Assembly: GCA_017640665.1 (NCBI GenBank)
Contig: JAEPQE010000003.1
Location: forward strand, 372,001-436,000
Direction: 5' to 3'
DNA from: Balneolaceae bacterium
GTDB taxonomy: Bacteria > Bacteroidota > Rhodothermia > Balneolales > Balneolaceae
DNA: 64,000 bases
The translations under genes and the position numbers were made by a program. Positions 34,506 to 43,374 of this stretch are shown here, one piece after another (position 1 is the stretch's first letter; every line of letters begins with the position of its first letter). Below the pieces are notes generated by a model. It did not search any database. It saw only the letters and a program-made list of their open reading frames with translations, and was not told the DNA's origin.

Positions 34506-36701
34506 TATTTCTACCCGGCTCGGGTCTTAAGTCCTTAATTCTTGAAAGATGGTTTCTATACTCTGTATTTAAAAGATTATTGAAGTTTACAGAAAGGGTA
34601 TGAAGAAGTTTTTTTGAATTGAATCGATATTGAAGAAAAGTATCCAACAAAGTGTAAGAATCTGTAGAAGTTTCAAACTCACCTGTTCTGTTTTGTTCAG
34701 CAGCGTATTGTACTCTGCCCCCAATCTCAAACCCGTTGATCACATATTTTAGAGAAGACTTAATCTTTAAGGGAGGAATCTGTGGCAAAGGGCGATCTCC
34801 GGTACCCGACCCATTCACTGAAACAGTATCCTGTGTTCCAATAGTAAAGCTACCAGAAGCAGTTAATACAAGGCTTTTTGTTAACTGTGCTTCGGTAGCA
34901 ACTTCAAAGCCATAAAGCTGAGCCTTGGTACCTGCAAATTGATAGTTATCCAATGTCGGGAAGCGATTATTTTGTTCGCCCGTATTTCTTGCATAATTAA
35001 AATTAGAAAAATCGTTATGGAAGAGTGTAAGTCTTGCCGTTGCTTTTTTCCCCTGCCACTTAGTAAAAATTTCTTTAGCTAAGCTTCTTTCGGGTTCAAG
35101 CTCGGGATTACCTATTTCAAAGCTAAAAGAAGCTAAGTGAGGTCCTTCAGAATATAGTTCTTCAAGTGATGGAGCTCTGAATGAATGAAGAAGAATAGTA
35201 CCAATTGAAAAGCCTTTACCAAGCTCATATGAAGCATTCAGGGAACTTGAAAGAGCGTTGTACTTCCTTTCTCTGATAAAACCAATATCAGAATCGGGGT
35301 CGTCTTCCACGGGTTTGTTTAGTACAAAGTCGTATCTAACACCAGTTTCTATTCGTAATGCGTCAAAATCTAGTTCTTCTATCAAAAATAGTCCAAACTT
35401 GTAGCTATTGGCGTCGGGTGTACTCGCACCTCTTACAGCATAGTCTTCGAACTCCCCCAAACTCCAATTTTCCCGTTTTCAAGTAAACCGATTTCCCCAT
35501 GACTGATGTCAATCTGAGAAGTAGTAGTAACAAGGCCAAATTCGGTACCTACGGAGCTGGTAGTCTCGAACTCTTTATGATTATAATTGTTGATAGCAAA
35601 ATCGGCCTCAATAGTTTTAAAAAATGAATTATCAAGTAAGTATTCACCCTTTAATGAGTAGTTGAATTTTCTCATTTCAATATCAACACCATCAGGATGT
35701 CCATTCGGATCTGGTGGAATACCATAATTACTTAGATAGGTACCTAGTGAGCCTCCAATATATCCCCAGTTGCGTACATAGCTTAAACCTAACGCACTAT
35801 TTGTTGTCGCATATTGAGTGTTCTCGATTTTACCCAAAGGAGTATTAGTATCACCTCCAATTTTTCCATTCAAGTGTGTGTTAAGCTCAAAGCTTCCAAA
35901 TGGAACTGATACATTAATTGCACCGGATGTACTTGTATTTACGGTTTGACCACCTATGGTAGCTGCTCCGTTTATGTTTGCTGATTGAGATGTGCTTATC
36001 AAATTGTTTACAACATTGATTATTCCACCCACAGCATTAGCTCCATATTCGAGAGCGACCGCACCTTTTGCTATTTCAATCTCTGAACTTGCAATTGGAT
36101 CTACCGAAACTGCATGGTCGGCGGATTGGTCTGATACATCTCCAGTAGAAAGGCCGTCCTGTAAAATGATAACTCTTTCGTCTCCAAGTCCACGAATTAC
36201 AGGTCTGCTAGTACTATTTCCTAATGATCTTTGATCGAATCCCGGAACATTAGCCAGGGTATTTGCGAGAGTGTTGCCTAAGTTTCTTCTTAACGAAGCT
36301 CCGGAAACAGTCTCAGAAATATGCCCAATATTCGATCCTGTTAATTCGCTGTTGGATGAGACAACTTCAATTGTTTCAGAAGATAGTATGGTAGGTGTAA
36401 GTTCTATTTTAAGGGAAAGATTATCAGAAACATTAATTTCTCTTTTTTGCGTTTTATAGCCTATTCTATGAATACTAATTGTATAACTACCTTCGGGGAC
36501 ATTTTTAAGTTCAAAATTACCATCAATATCAGAAGTAGTGGTTCTGTTGAGCTCTTCGAGATGTATGTAGGCGAAGGGGATTGTTTCTTGTGCTTCCTTA
36601 TCGAAAACTGTGCCTGATAAAATAAAAGAACCCTCCCCGGAAAATTCTGTAGTACCAGAAAAAACTCCGAGAAGGGTTAAAAAGATTAAGATAGAATTCA
36701 T
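34477..36701 (-). pseudogene. ZnuD-like TonB-dependent receptor, interrupted by a frameshift
   Basis: Two overlapping frames together encode one receptor of about 740 residues. The N-terminal part (36701 to 35433) has a weak signal, a carboxypeptidase-like domain at about 28-115 and a plug at about 120-235. Its plug motif RPVIRGLGDERVIILQDGL and SADHAVSVDPIASSEIEI match the ZnuD zinc-receptor branch closely. The C-terminal part (35460 to 34477) is the barrel, ending LLYRVYF. The break is at a run of five G (minus strand) at 35454-35458: one more G would join VWG to EFEDYAVRG with no other change. It could be a sequencing error, a recent mutation or slippage. Neighbours are a His-rich lipoprotein and a Cys/His small protein, supporting metal uptake. 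Confidence 0.85.
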
Positions 36702-36707
36702 GGATTA

Positions 36708-37184
36708 TTAAGGCTGACTTTCTTCAGCTTCTACATGAACATGGATATCTTGAGAGTTGAAGTCAGAGTGACCATTGTGCATGAGCATTAGTGTCATATC
36801 AGTAATACCTTCAGCTTCAGCATGAATATGGAAACTCCATTTGCCATCTTCTTCATGTTGTTCAAATTCTGCAATTCCGTCGGTTTCGAATTCTGCTCCA
36901 AGACTATATTCGGGTTCATCCGGCTGGAATTCATCACCATCATGATCTATAAAGAAAATAGTTATCAGAGCAGTTTCTTCTCCAGGTGCTAATTCAAATT
37001 CACCAGTTAATGTCTGATCTGGTAACTGCTCAACTACGGTTTGACCGTTCATTTTGAGCCTGAAGCCTTCTGGTTCAGAATGGTCATCTTCAGAACCGGT
37101 TGAATTATCGCAGGAAATAAATAGACCTGCTACTAACAATAATGTAAGGGCAGTTTTTGCCGAGTAAATGAATGATTTTTTCAT
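36708..37184 (-). CDS. His/Asp/Glu-rich lipoprotein, probable metal-binding
   Basis: 158 residues. The lipoprotein signal ends LFISC (Cys25). The mature protein is very acidic and His-rich (DHSEPEGF, FFIDHDGDEFQPDEPE, KWSFHIHAEAEGITDMTLML, MHNGHSDF, DIHVHVEAE). The spaced HxH and HxxH patterns suit Zn2+ or Cu2+ binding (inference). No named domain is certain. It lies 6 bp upstream of the ZnuD-like receptor, surely cotranscribed, and may capture or hand over metal at the outer membrane, as lipoprotein partners of TonB receptors do. Confidence 0.78.
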   Translation of the reverse strand: MKKSFIYSAKTALTLLLVAGLFISCDNSTGSEDDHSEPEGFRLKMNGQTVVEQLPDQTLTGEFELAPGEETALITIFFIDHDGDEFQPDEPEYSLGAEFETDGIAEFEQHEEDGKWSFHIHAEAEGITDMTLMLMHNGHSDFNSQDIHVHVEAEESQP

Positions 37185-37236
37185 CGTTTAAAAAAATTAA
37201 GTTAAAGAAATTGTTTATAAGAACTTCGATCGAAAA

Positions 37237-37548
37237 TCAGGCTATAAAAGGAGGCGCCCTGGGTGATTTAAAGTCAGTTCTATATTTCTCAACATATTTT
37301 TTTTCAAAACAGATAACTGATTCACAAATATCAGCTAATAGATGTGTAAAAGTATAATTTTCGGGTGTACTACTTTGAACAGGAATACAAACAGGACAAA
37401 AGAATTCTTCATCTTGAGTAAAATGCTTTTCATCAGCATGCTGTAAACATTCCATGCTTTCGCTATGGTAATGAGTCAACGACCCAAACAAGCCTGTTAC
37501 AACAAGCAAAGAAAGGCAGGTGAAAAGATATTTAAGCTTTACGTTCAA
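37237..37548 (-). CDS. Small Cys/His exported protein of the metal locus
   Basis: 103 residues. The start is probably a TTG at 37548; no ATG or GTG lies in frame between the upstream stop and residue 31. One N-terminal hydrophobic segment (about 6-24) precedes a short periplasmic part with THYHSESMECLQHADEKH, a CPVC motif (EEFFCPVCIP) and two further Cys. The pattern is like DUF2946-type small proteins found beside metal and TonB loci (recollection). It is 52 bp upstream of the His-rich lipoprotein. It may be a metal sensor or shuttle; the function is not known. Confidence 0.6.
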   Translation of the reverse strand: MNVKLKYLFTCLSLLVVTGLFGSLTHYHSESMECLQHADEKHFTQDEEFFCPVCIPVQSSTPENYTFTHLLADICESVICFEKKYVEKYRTDFKSPRAPPFIA

Positions 37549-37646
37549 TTTAATATGATTCTTCTGTGATCTCTTAAACCAATTAATTCGCTATTATATT
37601 CTCGAATTATTTACTCAAAGTAAAAGGCATTTAAATAGTATTACAA

Positions 37647-37991
37647 ATGGCTGAATTGTTTGAATCATTAAAGATCTGGTTTTTGGGATTGGGCGAAAAT
37701 TATGGAGTCAATCCAATCATTTTTGGGTCTATTTATGTAGGTGCTATCCCATTTTTTACCCTTTCAGTTGGATGGATAGTAAAGAACTATCGAAAGAATA
37801 AATCTATTGTGCTACCTGCAATAAGCACAGGATTCTTTTTTGTCTCAGCCTATTTATATTTGATTATAGCCGGAAAGAATGTCCCTTTCTGGGTGTATCT
37901 GTTTATCATAGTATTAGTTGTAGGTGGGGGTATTTCGGCCTACAAAAAAATTCAGGGCAAAATTGAAGCGGTAGATACCAAAGAGGAGTGA
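37647..37991 (+). CDS. Small membrane protein, tandem paralogue 1
   Basis: 114 residues, three hydrophobic segments (about 24-43, 54-73, 79-98). The central motifs YGVNPIIFGSIYVGAIPFF and KNKSIVLPAISTGFFF recur in the next gene (VDPILFAILYFGSIPPY and KQKGIALPVISTLFFF). No known function. The start of the next gene overlaps its last four bases (ATGA), so the two are translationally coupled and their products may form a hetero-oligomer in the inner membrane. Confidence 0.72.
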   Translation: MAELFESLKIWFLGLGENYGVNPIIFGSIYVGAIPFFTLSVGWIVKNYRKNKSIVLPAISTGFFFVSAYLYLIIAGKNVPFWVYLFIIVLVVGGGISAYKKIQGKIEAVDTKEE

Positions 37992-38329
37992 TGGACTTTC
38001 TGCAAAACTTTTGGCAAAGTATTACAGAACTTGGAGTAACACACAACGTTGACCCGATTCTTTTCGCGATACTCTATTTTGGTAGTATTCCACCGTATAT
38101 GGGTTCAATGGTGTGGGCTGTTAGGAATCATCGCAAGCAAAAAGGAATTGCACTGCCTGTTATAAGCACACTGTTCTTCTTTATTCTGCCGGCACTTTAT
38201 GTAGCCATTTTTGGAAGAGATGTAGCCTGGTGGGTATACGCGATTATTGTTTTTATGGTGGTTTATGGTTCGTATTCAGTGATTGTTAAGCTGAAAACCA
38301 GGTTTGAAGAGTCTCTTCCCGAAGAGTAG
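37988..38329 (+). CDS. Small membrane protein, tandem paralogue 2
   Basis: 113 residues with three hydrophobic segments in the same positions as the preceding gene, and the shared endings of segment 3 (PFWVYLFII in the first, AWWVYAIIV here). It is a product of tandem duplication with substantial divergence. An acidic tail (ESLPEE) ends the protein, like the DTKEE tail of its partner. No enzymatic motif. It is coupled to the preceding gene by an ATGA overlap; pyruvate phosphate dikinase follows 122 bp later and is probably separate. Confidence 0.72.
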   Translation: MMDFLQNFWQSITELGVTHNVDPILFAILYFGSIPPYMGSMVWAVRNHRKQKGIALPVISTLFFFILPALYVAIFGRDVAWWVYAIIVFMVVYGSYSVIVKLKTRFEESLPEE

Positions 38330-38451
38330 AAATTTATTCTACATCGTTTCTTCATATTCGATTGTCAAATTAAGAGCGGAAAAATAAATCGACTCTTGAA
38401 CCACGTCTTTTACTGATTTGAGAGCCAAATAAATCAAATAGAGGTTTAATT

Positions 38452-41115
38452 ATGGCTGATTCAAAATTTGTATTCCGTTTCGGATCTATCACAGATGGCA
38501 ATCGCAAAATGCGGGAATTAATTGGGGGAAAAGGGGCAAACCTTGCCGAAATGTGTAACATTGGCATTCCAGTGCCTCCGGGATTTACAATCTCAACCGA
38601 AGCCTGTAAACATACGATCGATCATGGTTTGGAGTGGCCGGAAGGTTTGGAGCAACAGATTAGTGAAGGTGTATTTCATATAGAAAACGAAATGGGAGCC
38701 AAATTTGGTGATCAGAATAATCCACTACTCGTTTCAGTTCGCTCGGGAGCTGCAGTTTCTATGCCTGGAATGATGGATACCATTCTAAATCTGGGAATCA
38801 ACGATCATGTTGTAGACGCGCTTATCAAAAAAACAGGAAATGAGCGATTTGTTTACGATAGCTATCGCCGTTTCATTGATATGTTCGGCGACGTGGTGAT
38901 GGGAGTAAGCCACGAATACTTTGAAGATGCAATCGAACATTTGAAAGAAGAAGTAGGGGTGAGAAATGACATCAACCTGAATACAGAACATCTGAAGGAT
39001 TTAGTAGATCGCTACAAAGCCATTTACCGTAAACATACCGGGCACATGTTCCCTGAAGATCCTATGGAACAGCTCAAGTTCGCAGTAAATGCGGTATTTA
39101 AATCCTGGAACAGCAGCCGTGCAATAAAATACCGCGAGGTTAGTCATATTTCCGGGTTGATAGGAACCGGTGTGAATGTACAGGCGATGGTGTTTGGTAA
39201 CATGAGCGATAAAAGTGCAACCGGCGTGTGCTTTACCCGAAACCCGTCAACAGGAGAAAATGAACTGTACGGTGAGTACTTATTGAATGCACAGGGAGAA
39301 GATGTGGTAGCAGGAATCAGAACTCCGAAACCAATCCATCTTATGAGAAAAGCAATGCCTGATGTGTATGAAGAATTGCTTGGATATACCAATAAGCTGG
39401 AAGCTCATTACAAAAATATGCAGGATATTGAGTTTACTATTCAGGAAGGAAAACTCTTTATTCTTCAAACCCGAAACGGAAAAAGAACGGGAGCTGCAGC
39501 TGTAAAAATAGCTGTAGATTTGGTAAATCAAGGTGTGATTACAAAAGAAGAAGCCATTAGTAACTTGGTTGATCCGGAGCATATCGAACAGCTTCTTCAC
39601 CCACAGTTTTCTTCAGTAGATGTTCTTGAAAAAGAAGTGGTTGGCAGAGGATTACCCGCTTCGCCGGGCGCTGCTGTTGGTAAAGTAGTATTCAGTTCAA
39701 AAGAAGCTGAAAAAGCAGTCGAAAAAGGGGAAATGGTAATTCTGGTTCGTATCGAAACAAGCCCGGAAGATGTTGGAGGGATGTCTTCAGCTGAAGGAAT
39801 TCTCACCTCAAGAGGAGGAATGACTAGCCACGCTGCAGTAGTAGCCAGAGGTTGGGGGAAACCATGTGTAGCCGGTTGCAGCGATATCATTATCAACTAT
39901 AAAGCTAAAACTTTTACCAACGGCGTGGTTACTATTCATGAAGGAGATTGGATTTCCATTGATGGTACCAGAGGATTGGTAATGGAAGGTCAGCGCGAGA
40001 TGTTTCCACCGGTTTTAAGCGAAGAATATGAGACCTTTATGCGTTGGGTTTCAGCCTTTGAGAGTATGGATGTTCGCGCTAATGCCGAAACTCCTGAGGA
40101 TGCTGAATTAGCCCGTAATTTAGGAGCAAAAGGAATTGGTTTAGCAAGAACGGAACATATGTTCTTTAAAGACGATCGTGTTACAGCCGTTCGAAGAATG
40201 ATTATAGCTGAAAGTGAATCAGAAAGAAGGAATGCTATTCACCAGCTTCTGCCTTATCAAAAAGAAGATTTTAAGGGCATCTTCAAAACAATGGATGGAC
40301 TTCCGGTTACTGTAAGACTACTGGATCCACCACTTCACGAGTTTCTTCCTCATACCAAAGAAGAAATCAAAGAAGTTGCCGCCCAGCTGGGAATTGGAAA
40401 AGATCAGTTGAAAAGAAAAGTGACTGCACTTAAAGAATTCAACCCAATGTTAGGACACAGGGGATGCCGTTTGGGGATAACTCATCCCGAAATCACTGAA
40501 ATGCAGACACGGGCTATCATGGAAGCAGCGTTAGAGTTAAAAGTAGACGGTATTGAAGCTATCCCTGAAATAATGGTACCACTTGTTGGATCTGTCCGGG
40601 AATTTATCAATCAGCGAAGAATTATTGAGCAAACTGCGGAAGAAGTGTTTGATGAACTTGAAGATCGCATCACGTTCAAAATTGGAACAATGATTGAAGT
40701 ACCAAGAGCTGCTTTGGTAGCTAACGAAATAGCAGGAGAAGCCGAGTTTTTCTCTTTTGGTACCAACGATTTAACCCAAATGGCCCTTGGTTACAGTCGC
40801 GATGACGCTGCGAAGTTCATCCCATATTATCTGGAAGAAGGAATCCTGAAAGAGGATCCATTTCAAACTCTGGATATCAAAGGGGTTGGGCAACTAGTTC
40901 AAATGGGAACTGAGCTAGGTCGTGCAGGAAACCCTGAGCTTAAAATCGGAATCTGCGGAGAACATGGAGGAGACCCCGCAAGTATTGAATTCTGTTATTC
41001 TCTTGGGATGAACTATGTGTCTTGTTCTCCTTACAGAGTGCCGATTGCTCACCTTGCAATCGCTCAAGCAGTAATAAAATCGGGAAAAACGACCAGACAA
41101 TCAGAGTTAGCCTGA
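38452..41115 (+). CDS. ppdK: Pyruvate, phosphate dikinase
   Basis: 887 residues, the normal length. The N-terminal ATP-binding domain begins GGKGANLAEMCNIGIPVPPG. The phosphohistidine domain carries GGMTSHAAVVARGWGKPC with catalytic His460. The C-terminal PEP/pyruvate TIM barrel has FGTNDLTQMALGYSRDD and GICGEHGGDP with the catalytic Cys. The reaction is ATP + phosphate + pyruvate to AMP + diphosphate + PEP, reversible, in the cytoplasm. It can serve gluconeogenesis or a diphosphate-linked glycolysis. No regulatory kinase/phosphatase (PDRP) gene is adjacent. A MerA-like flavoprotein follows after 93 bp. Confidence 0.97.
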   Translation: MADSKFVFRFGSITDGNRKMRELIGGKGANLAEMCNIGIPVPPGFTISTEACKHTIDHGLEWPEGLEQQISEGVFHIENEMGAKFGDQNNPLLVSVRSGAAVSMPGMMDTILNLGINDHVVDALIKKTGNERFVYDSYRRFIDMFGDVVMGVSHEYFEDAIEHLKEEVGVRNDINLNTEHLKDLVDRYKAIYRKHTGHMFPEDPMEQLKFAVNAVFKSWNSSRAIKYREVSHISGLIGTGVNVQAMVFGNMSDKSATGVCFTRNPSTGENELYGEYLLNAQGEDVVAGIRTPKPIHLMRKAMPDVYEELLGYTNKLEAHYKNMQDIEFTIQEGKLFILQTRNGKRTGAAAVKIAVDLVNQGVITKEEAISNLVDPEHIEQLLHPQFSSVDVLEKEVVGRGLPASPGAAVGKVVFSSKEAEKAVEKGEMVILVRIETSPEDVGGMSSAEGILTSRGGMTSHAAVVARGWGKPCVAGCSDIIINYKAKTFTNGVVTIHEGDWISIDGTRGLVMEGQREMFPPVLSEEYETFMRWVSAFESMDVRANAETPEDAELARNLGAKGIGLARTEHMFFKDDRVTAVRRMIIAESESERRNAIHQLLPYQKEDFKGIFKTMDGLPVTVRLLDPPLHEFLPHTKEEIKEVAAQLGIGKDQLKRKVTALKEFNPMLGHRGCRLGITHPEITEMQTRAIMEAALELKVDGIEAIPEIMVPLVGSVREFINQRRIIEQTAEEVFDELEDRITFKIGTMIEVPRAALVANEIAGEAEFFSFGTNDLTQMALGYSRDDAAKFIPYYLEEGILKEDPFQTLDIKGVGQLVQMGTELGRAGNPELKIGICGEHGGDPASIEFCYSLGMNYVSCSPYRVPIAHLAIAQAVIKSGKTTRQSELA

Positions 41116-41148
41116 TTTGTAATGTTACAGAAACGTTAAGCTTCGGAA

Positions 41149-41180
41149 TTTGGTAGTAAGATTCAACAGGTTATCTTTTG
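41149..41180 (+). promoter_or_regulatory. Possible Bacteroidota-type promoter for the flavoprotein gene
   Basis: TTTGG at 41149-41153 and TATCTTTTG at 41172-41180 are 18 bases apart, close to the TTTG / TAnnTTTG pattern with 19-base spacing. It lies 28 bases before the ATG at 41209. One base off consensus. Confidence 0.3.
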
Positions 41181-41208
41181 AATTGTATTACTAACCCGGA
41201 GCTTTTCT

Positions 41209-42690
41209 ATGTCTGAATTTGAATTTGATAGTATTGTTATTGGTGGAGGGGCAGCCGGACTAACAGCCTCAGGTATTTCTGCAAATGTGGGTGCTAAAAC
41301 CATGATGATCGAGCGTCATAGACTTGGCGGAGATTGTACCTGGACCGGCTGTGTGCCAAGTAAAGTATTACTTAAAGCCGGAAAAGTAGCCCGGAATATT
41401 CGTGAAGCAAGTAAGTTTGGATTGATTGATGATGAACCCAAAATCAATTTCGAAAAGGTGATAGAACATGTTCACAAGATCCGCCAGGAGGTTTACGAAG
41501 AGGCGGACGACCCAAAAATTTACGAAGACCAGCATATAGAAGTAGTTTTTGGAGAGGCGAGGTTCAGAGACAAACACACAATTGAAATCGATTTAGAGGA
41601 GGGCGGTAAAAGAACCGTTAGCTCGAAATATATTTTTATTGCGAGTGGTGCAAGGGCAGCCGTACCTCCAATTAATGGATTAGATAAGGTTGAATATCTA
41701 ACCAATGAATCACTTTTCGAAGTCAATAATCTTCCTGAAGAACTAGTGATTATTGGCGGCGGTCCAATAGGGATTGAAATGAGCCAGGCTTTTACCAATC
41801 TGGGTTCGAAGGTAACTGTGATTGATATGGCTGACCGGATCATGCAGAATGATGATGAAGAACTTGTGGAAATTCTGATGGCTGAATTGCAAGGTCAGGG
41901 AGTAAATTTTGAGTTGAATGCCACCATCAAAGAAGTAAGTAAAGAAGACGGTAAAACCTCAGTCGAAGTAGATAAAGAAGGGAGCATCAAAAAAATTAAG
42001 GGAACGCATTTATTGATAGCTACGGGAAGAATCCCAAATACAGAACAGCTCGATTTGGAGAAAGCGGGTGTCTATTCAGATAAAAAAGGGATCAGAGTTA
42101 ATAACTCATGCCAGACCAATGTGAGCCATATATATGCAATTGGAGATGTTAACGGAAGGTATCAATTCACCCACATGAGTGAGCATACGGCAAAGGTGGC
42201 AACAACAAGAGCCTTACTCAAAATCCCTATGAAAATTGATGAAAAACACGTCCCTTGGGTAACATTTACAGACCCTGAACTCGCACATGTCGGTCAAACG
42301 GAGGAGCAATTAAAAATAAGTGGGACCAGTTTTGAAGTCTACCGATTTCCTTATTCAAAGATAGATCGGGCCCTTACCGATAATGAGCCAGCCGGATTAA
42401 TTAAGCTTTTTGCAAATAAACTAACCGGAAAATTATATGGAGCTACAGTAGTAGGAGCCCATGCCGGAGAACTAATATCAGAATATGCCGTTGCGATAAA
42501 AAATGGTGTGAGTTTGAGGAATCTGGCTGATACCATTCATCCATATCCAAGTTGGGGGTTGGGAGCCCGAAGAGCAGCCGATCAGTGGTATATAAAGAAT
42601 CAGAGCGAGTGGTCTGTTAAATTGATTAAAAAAGTATTCGGTTATAGAGGTAAGATTCCGGATTTCAGCGACCCTGATAGGGTGGTTTAA
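41209..42690 (+). CDS. FAD-dependent disulfide oxidoreductase (MerA/dihydrolipoamide dehydrogenase-like)
   Basis: 493 residues. FAD-binding GGGAAG is at residues 12-17. The redox-active disulfide Cys43/Cys48 is in GGDCTWTGCVPSK. A second nucleotide fold has IIGGGPIGIEMSQ for NAD(P)H, and FAD contacts are near YAIGDVNGRYQFTHMS. The C-terminal dimer domain has TIHPYPSWGLG in place of the HAHPT motif of true dihydrolipoamide dehydrogenase. There is no HMA domain and no C-terminal Cys pair, so mercury reduction is not indicated. This matches the uncharacterised mercuric-reductase-like group; physiological substrate unknown. The 3' end overlaps a convergent lipoprotein gene by 4 bp. Confidence 0.88.
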   Translation: MSEFEFDSIVIGGGAAGLTASGISANVGAKTMMIERHRLGGDCTWTGCVPSKVLLKAGKVARNIREASKFGLIDDEPKINFEKVIEHVHKIRQEVYEEADDPKIYEDQHIEVVFGEARFRDKHTIEIDLEEGGKRTVSSKYIFIASGARAAVPPINGLDKVEYLTNESLFEVNNLPEELVIIGGGPIGIEMSQAFTNLGSKVTVIDMADRIMQNDDEELVEILMAELQGQGVNFELNATIKEVSKEDGKTSVEVDKEGSIKKIKGTHLLIATGRIPNTEQLDLEKAGVYSDKKGIRVNNSCQTNVSHIYAIGDVNGRYQFTHMSEHTAKVATTRALLKIPMKIDEKHVPWVTFTDPELAHVGQTEEQLKISGTSFEVYRFPYSKIDRALTDNEPAGLIKLFANKLTGKLYGATVVGAHAGELISEYAVAIKNGVSLRNLADTIHPYPSWGLGARRAADQWYIKNQSEWSVKLIKKVFGYRGKIPDFSDPDRVV

Positions 42691-43241
42691 TGCAGACTTG
42701 CTTCACTAGTGAGTATTTTAAATCCTGAATTTTTACTCATAACTACATTCCCCTTTTCTTTAGGACGGGGTATATCGATAGATAAGGTGTTGCTCACAAC
42801 ACCATCGTGATCTGTAATACTTCTTTTTATCTTTAGAATAGTTTGCTCACCATAAGTAAAGCATCCAAGAATTCGAATGGTACCTTCATTTAACTCGGTA
42901 TCTTCGATAGGCATAGTCCAGAACCCTGCGTTTCCATCAGGAAAGAATTCCCAGTCTACACGCGTAGTGGATCCATCTTCTAATCCAGCAGGAGCTTTAA
43001 ATTTCGTATCAATCTGGATGAGTCGATCATAAACCTGACATTCCTGATCAGGAAAATCATAGTCGATAGAAGAAAGAAGAAGGGCGCAGTCACCCGAATT
43101 AGTATTCTCTTGACAGGCGGGTACGTTTTGTTTGTTTTGTTCATTGATGGGGAATGTTCCGTCACTTTCAGTTGAAACTGGTGAAGCCTGGCAGGCTAAC
43201 AGAATCAAACAAGGGATTAATATGTAATAAAGGTTTGACAT
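42687..43241 (-). CDS. Hypothetical lipoprotein
   Basis: 184 residues. The signal ends LLAC (Cys17). The mature part contains several Cys (PACQENTNSGDCALLL, QECQVYDRL, LGCFTYG), which may form disulfides, and a beta-rich C-terminal half (RVDWEFFPDGNAGFWTMPIE). No known domain is recognised. It lies between the convergent flavoprotein gene and the amt gene, and is probably transcribed alone. Confidence 0.65.
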   Translation of the reverse strand: MSNLYYILIPCLILLACQASPVSTESDGTFPINEQNKQNVPACQENTNSGDCALLLSSIDYDFPDQECQVYDRLIQIDTKFKAPAGLEDGSTTRVDWEFFPDGNAGFWTMPIEDTELNEGTIRILGCFTYGEQTILKIKRSITDHDGVVSNTLSIDIPRPKEKGNVVMSKNSGFKILTSEASLH

Positions 43242-43310
43242 GGTTTTTAAGACATGCCAATATATTATAAAATACTAACATTAGAAAATTTTAATATATA
43301 AAATACTCTC

Positions 43311-43346
43311 AAAAAAAAGCCCGATCAGAATTAACTGACGGGCTTG
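43311..43346 (-). terminator. Rho-independent terminator of amt
   Basis: On the minus strand AAGCCCGTCAG and CTGATCGGGCTT form a stem with a bulge, followed by eight T. It lies about 30 bp after the amt stop. Confidence 0.8.
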
Positions 43347-43374
43347 CAGTAGGTTAGCGCTGTGTCAAAATTTA

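Noticed and set aside
41209-42690. Flavoprotein considered as mercuric reductase or E3 of a 2-oxoacid dehydrogenase
   Set aside because: No HMA domain or C-terminal Cys pair, the His motif differs from E3, and no E1/E2 or mer genes are adjacent.
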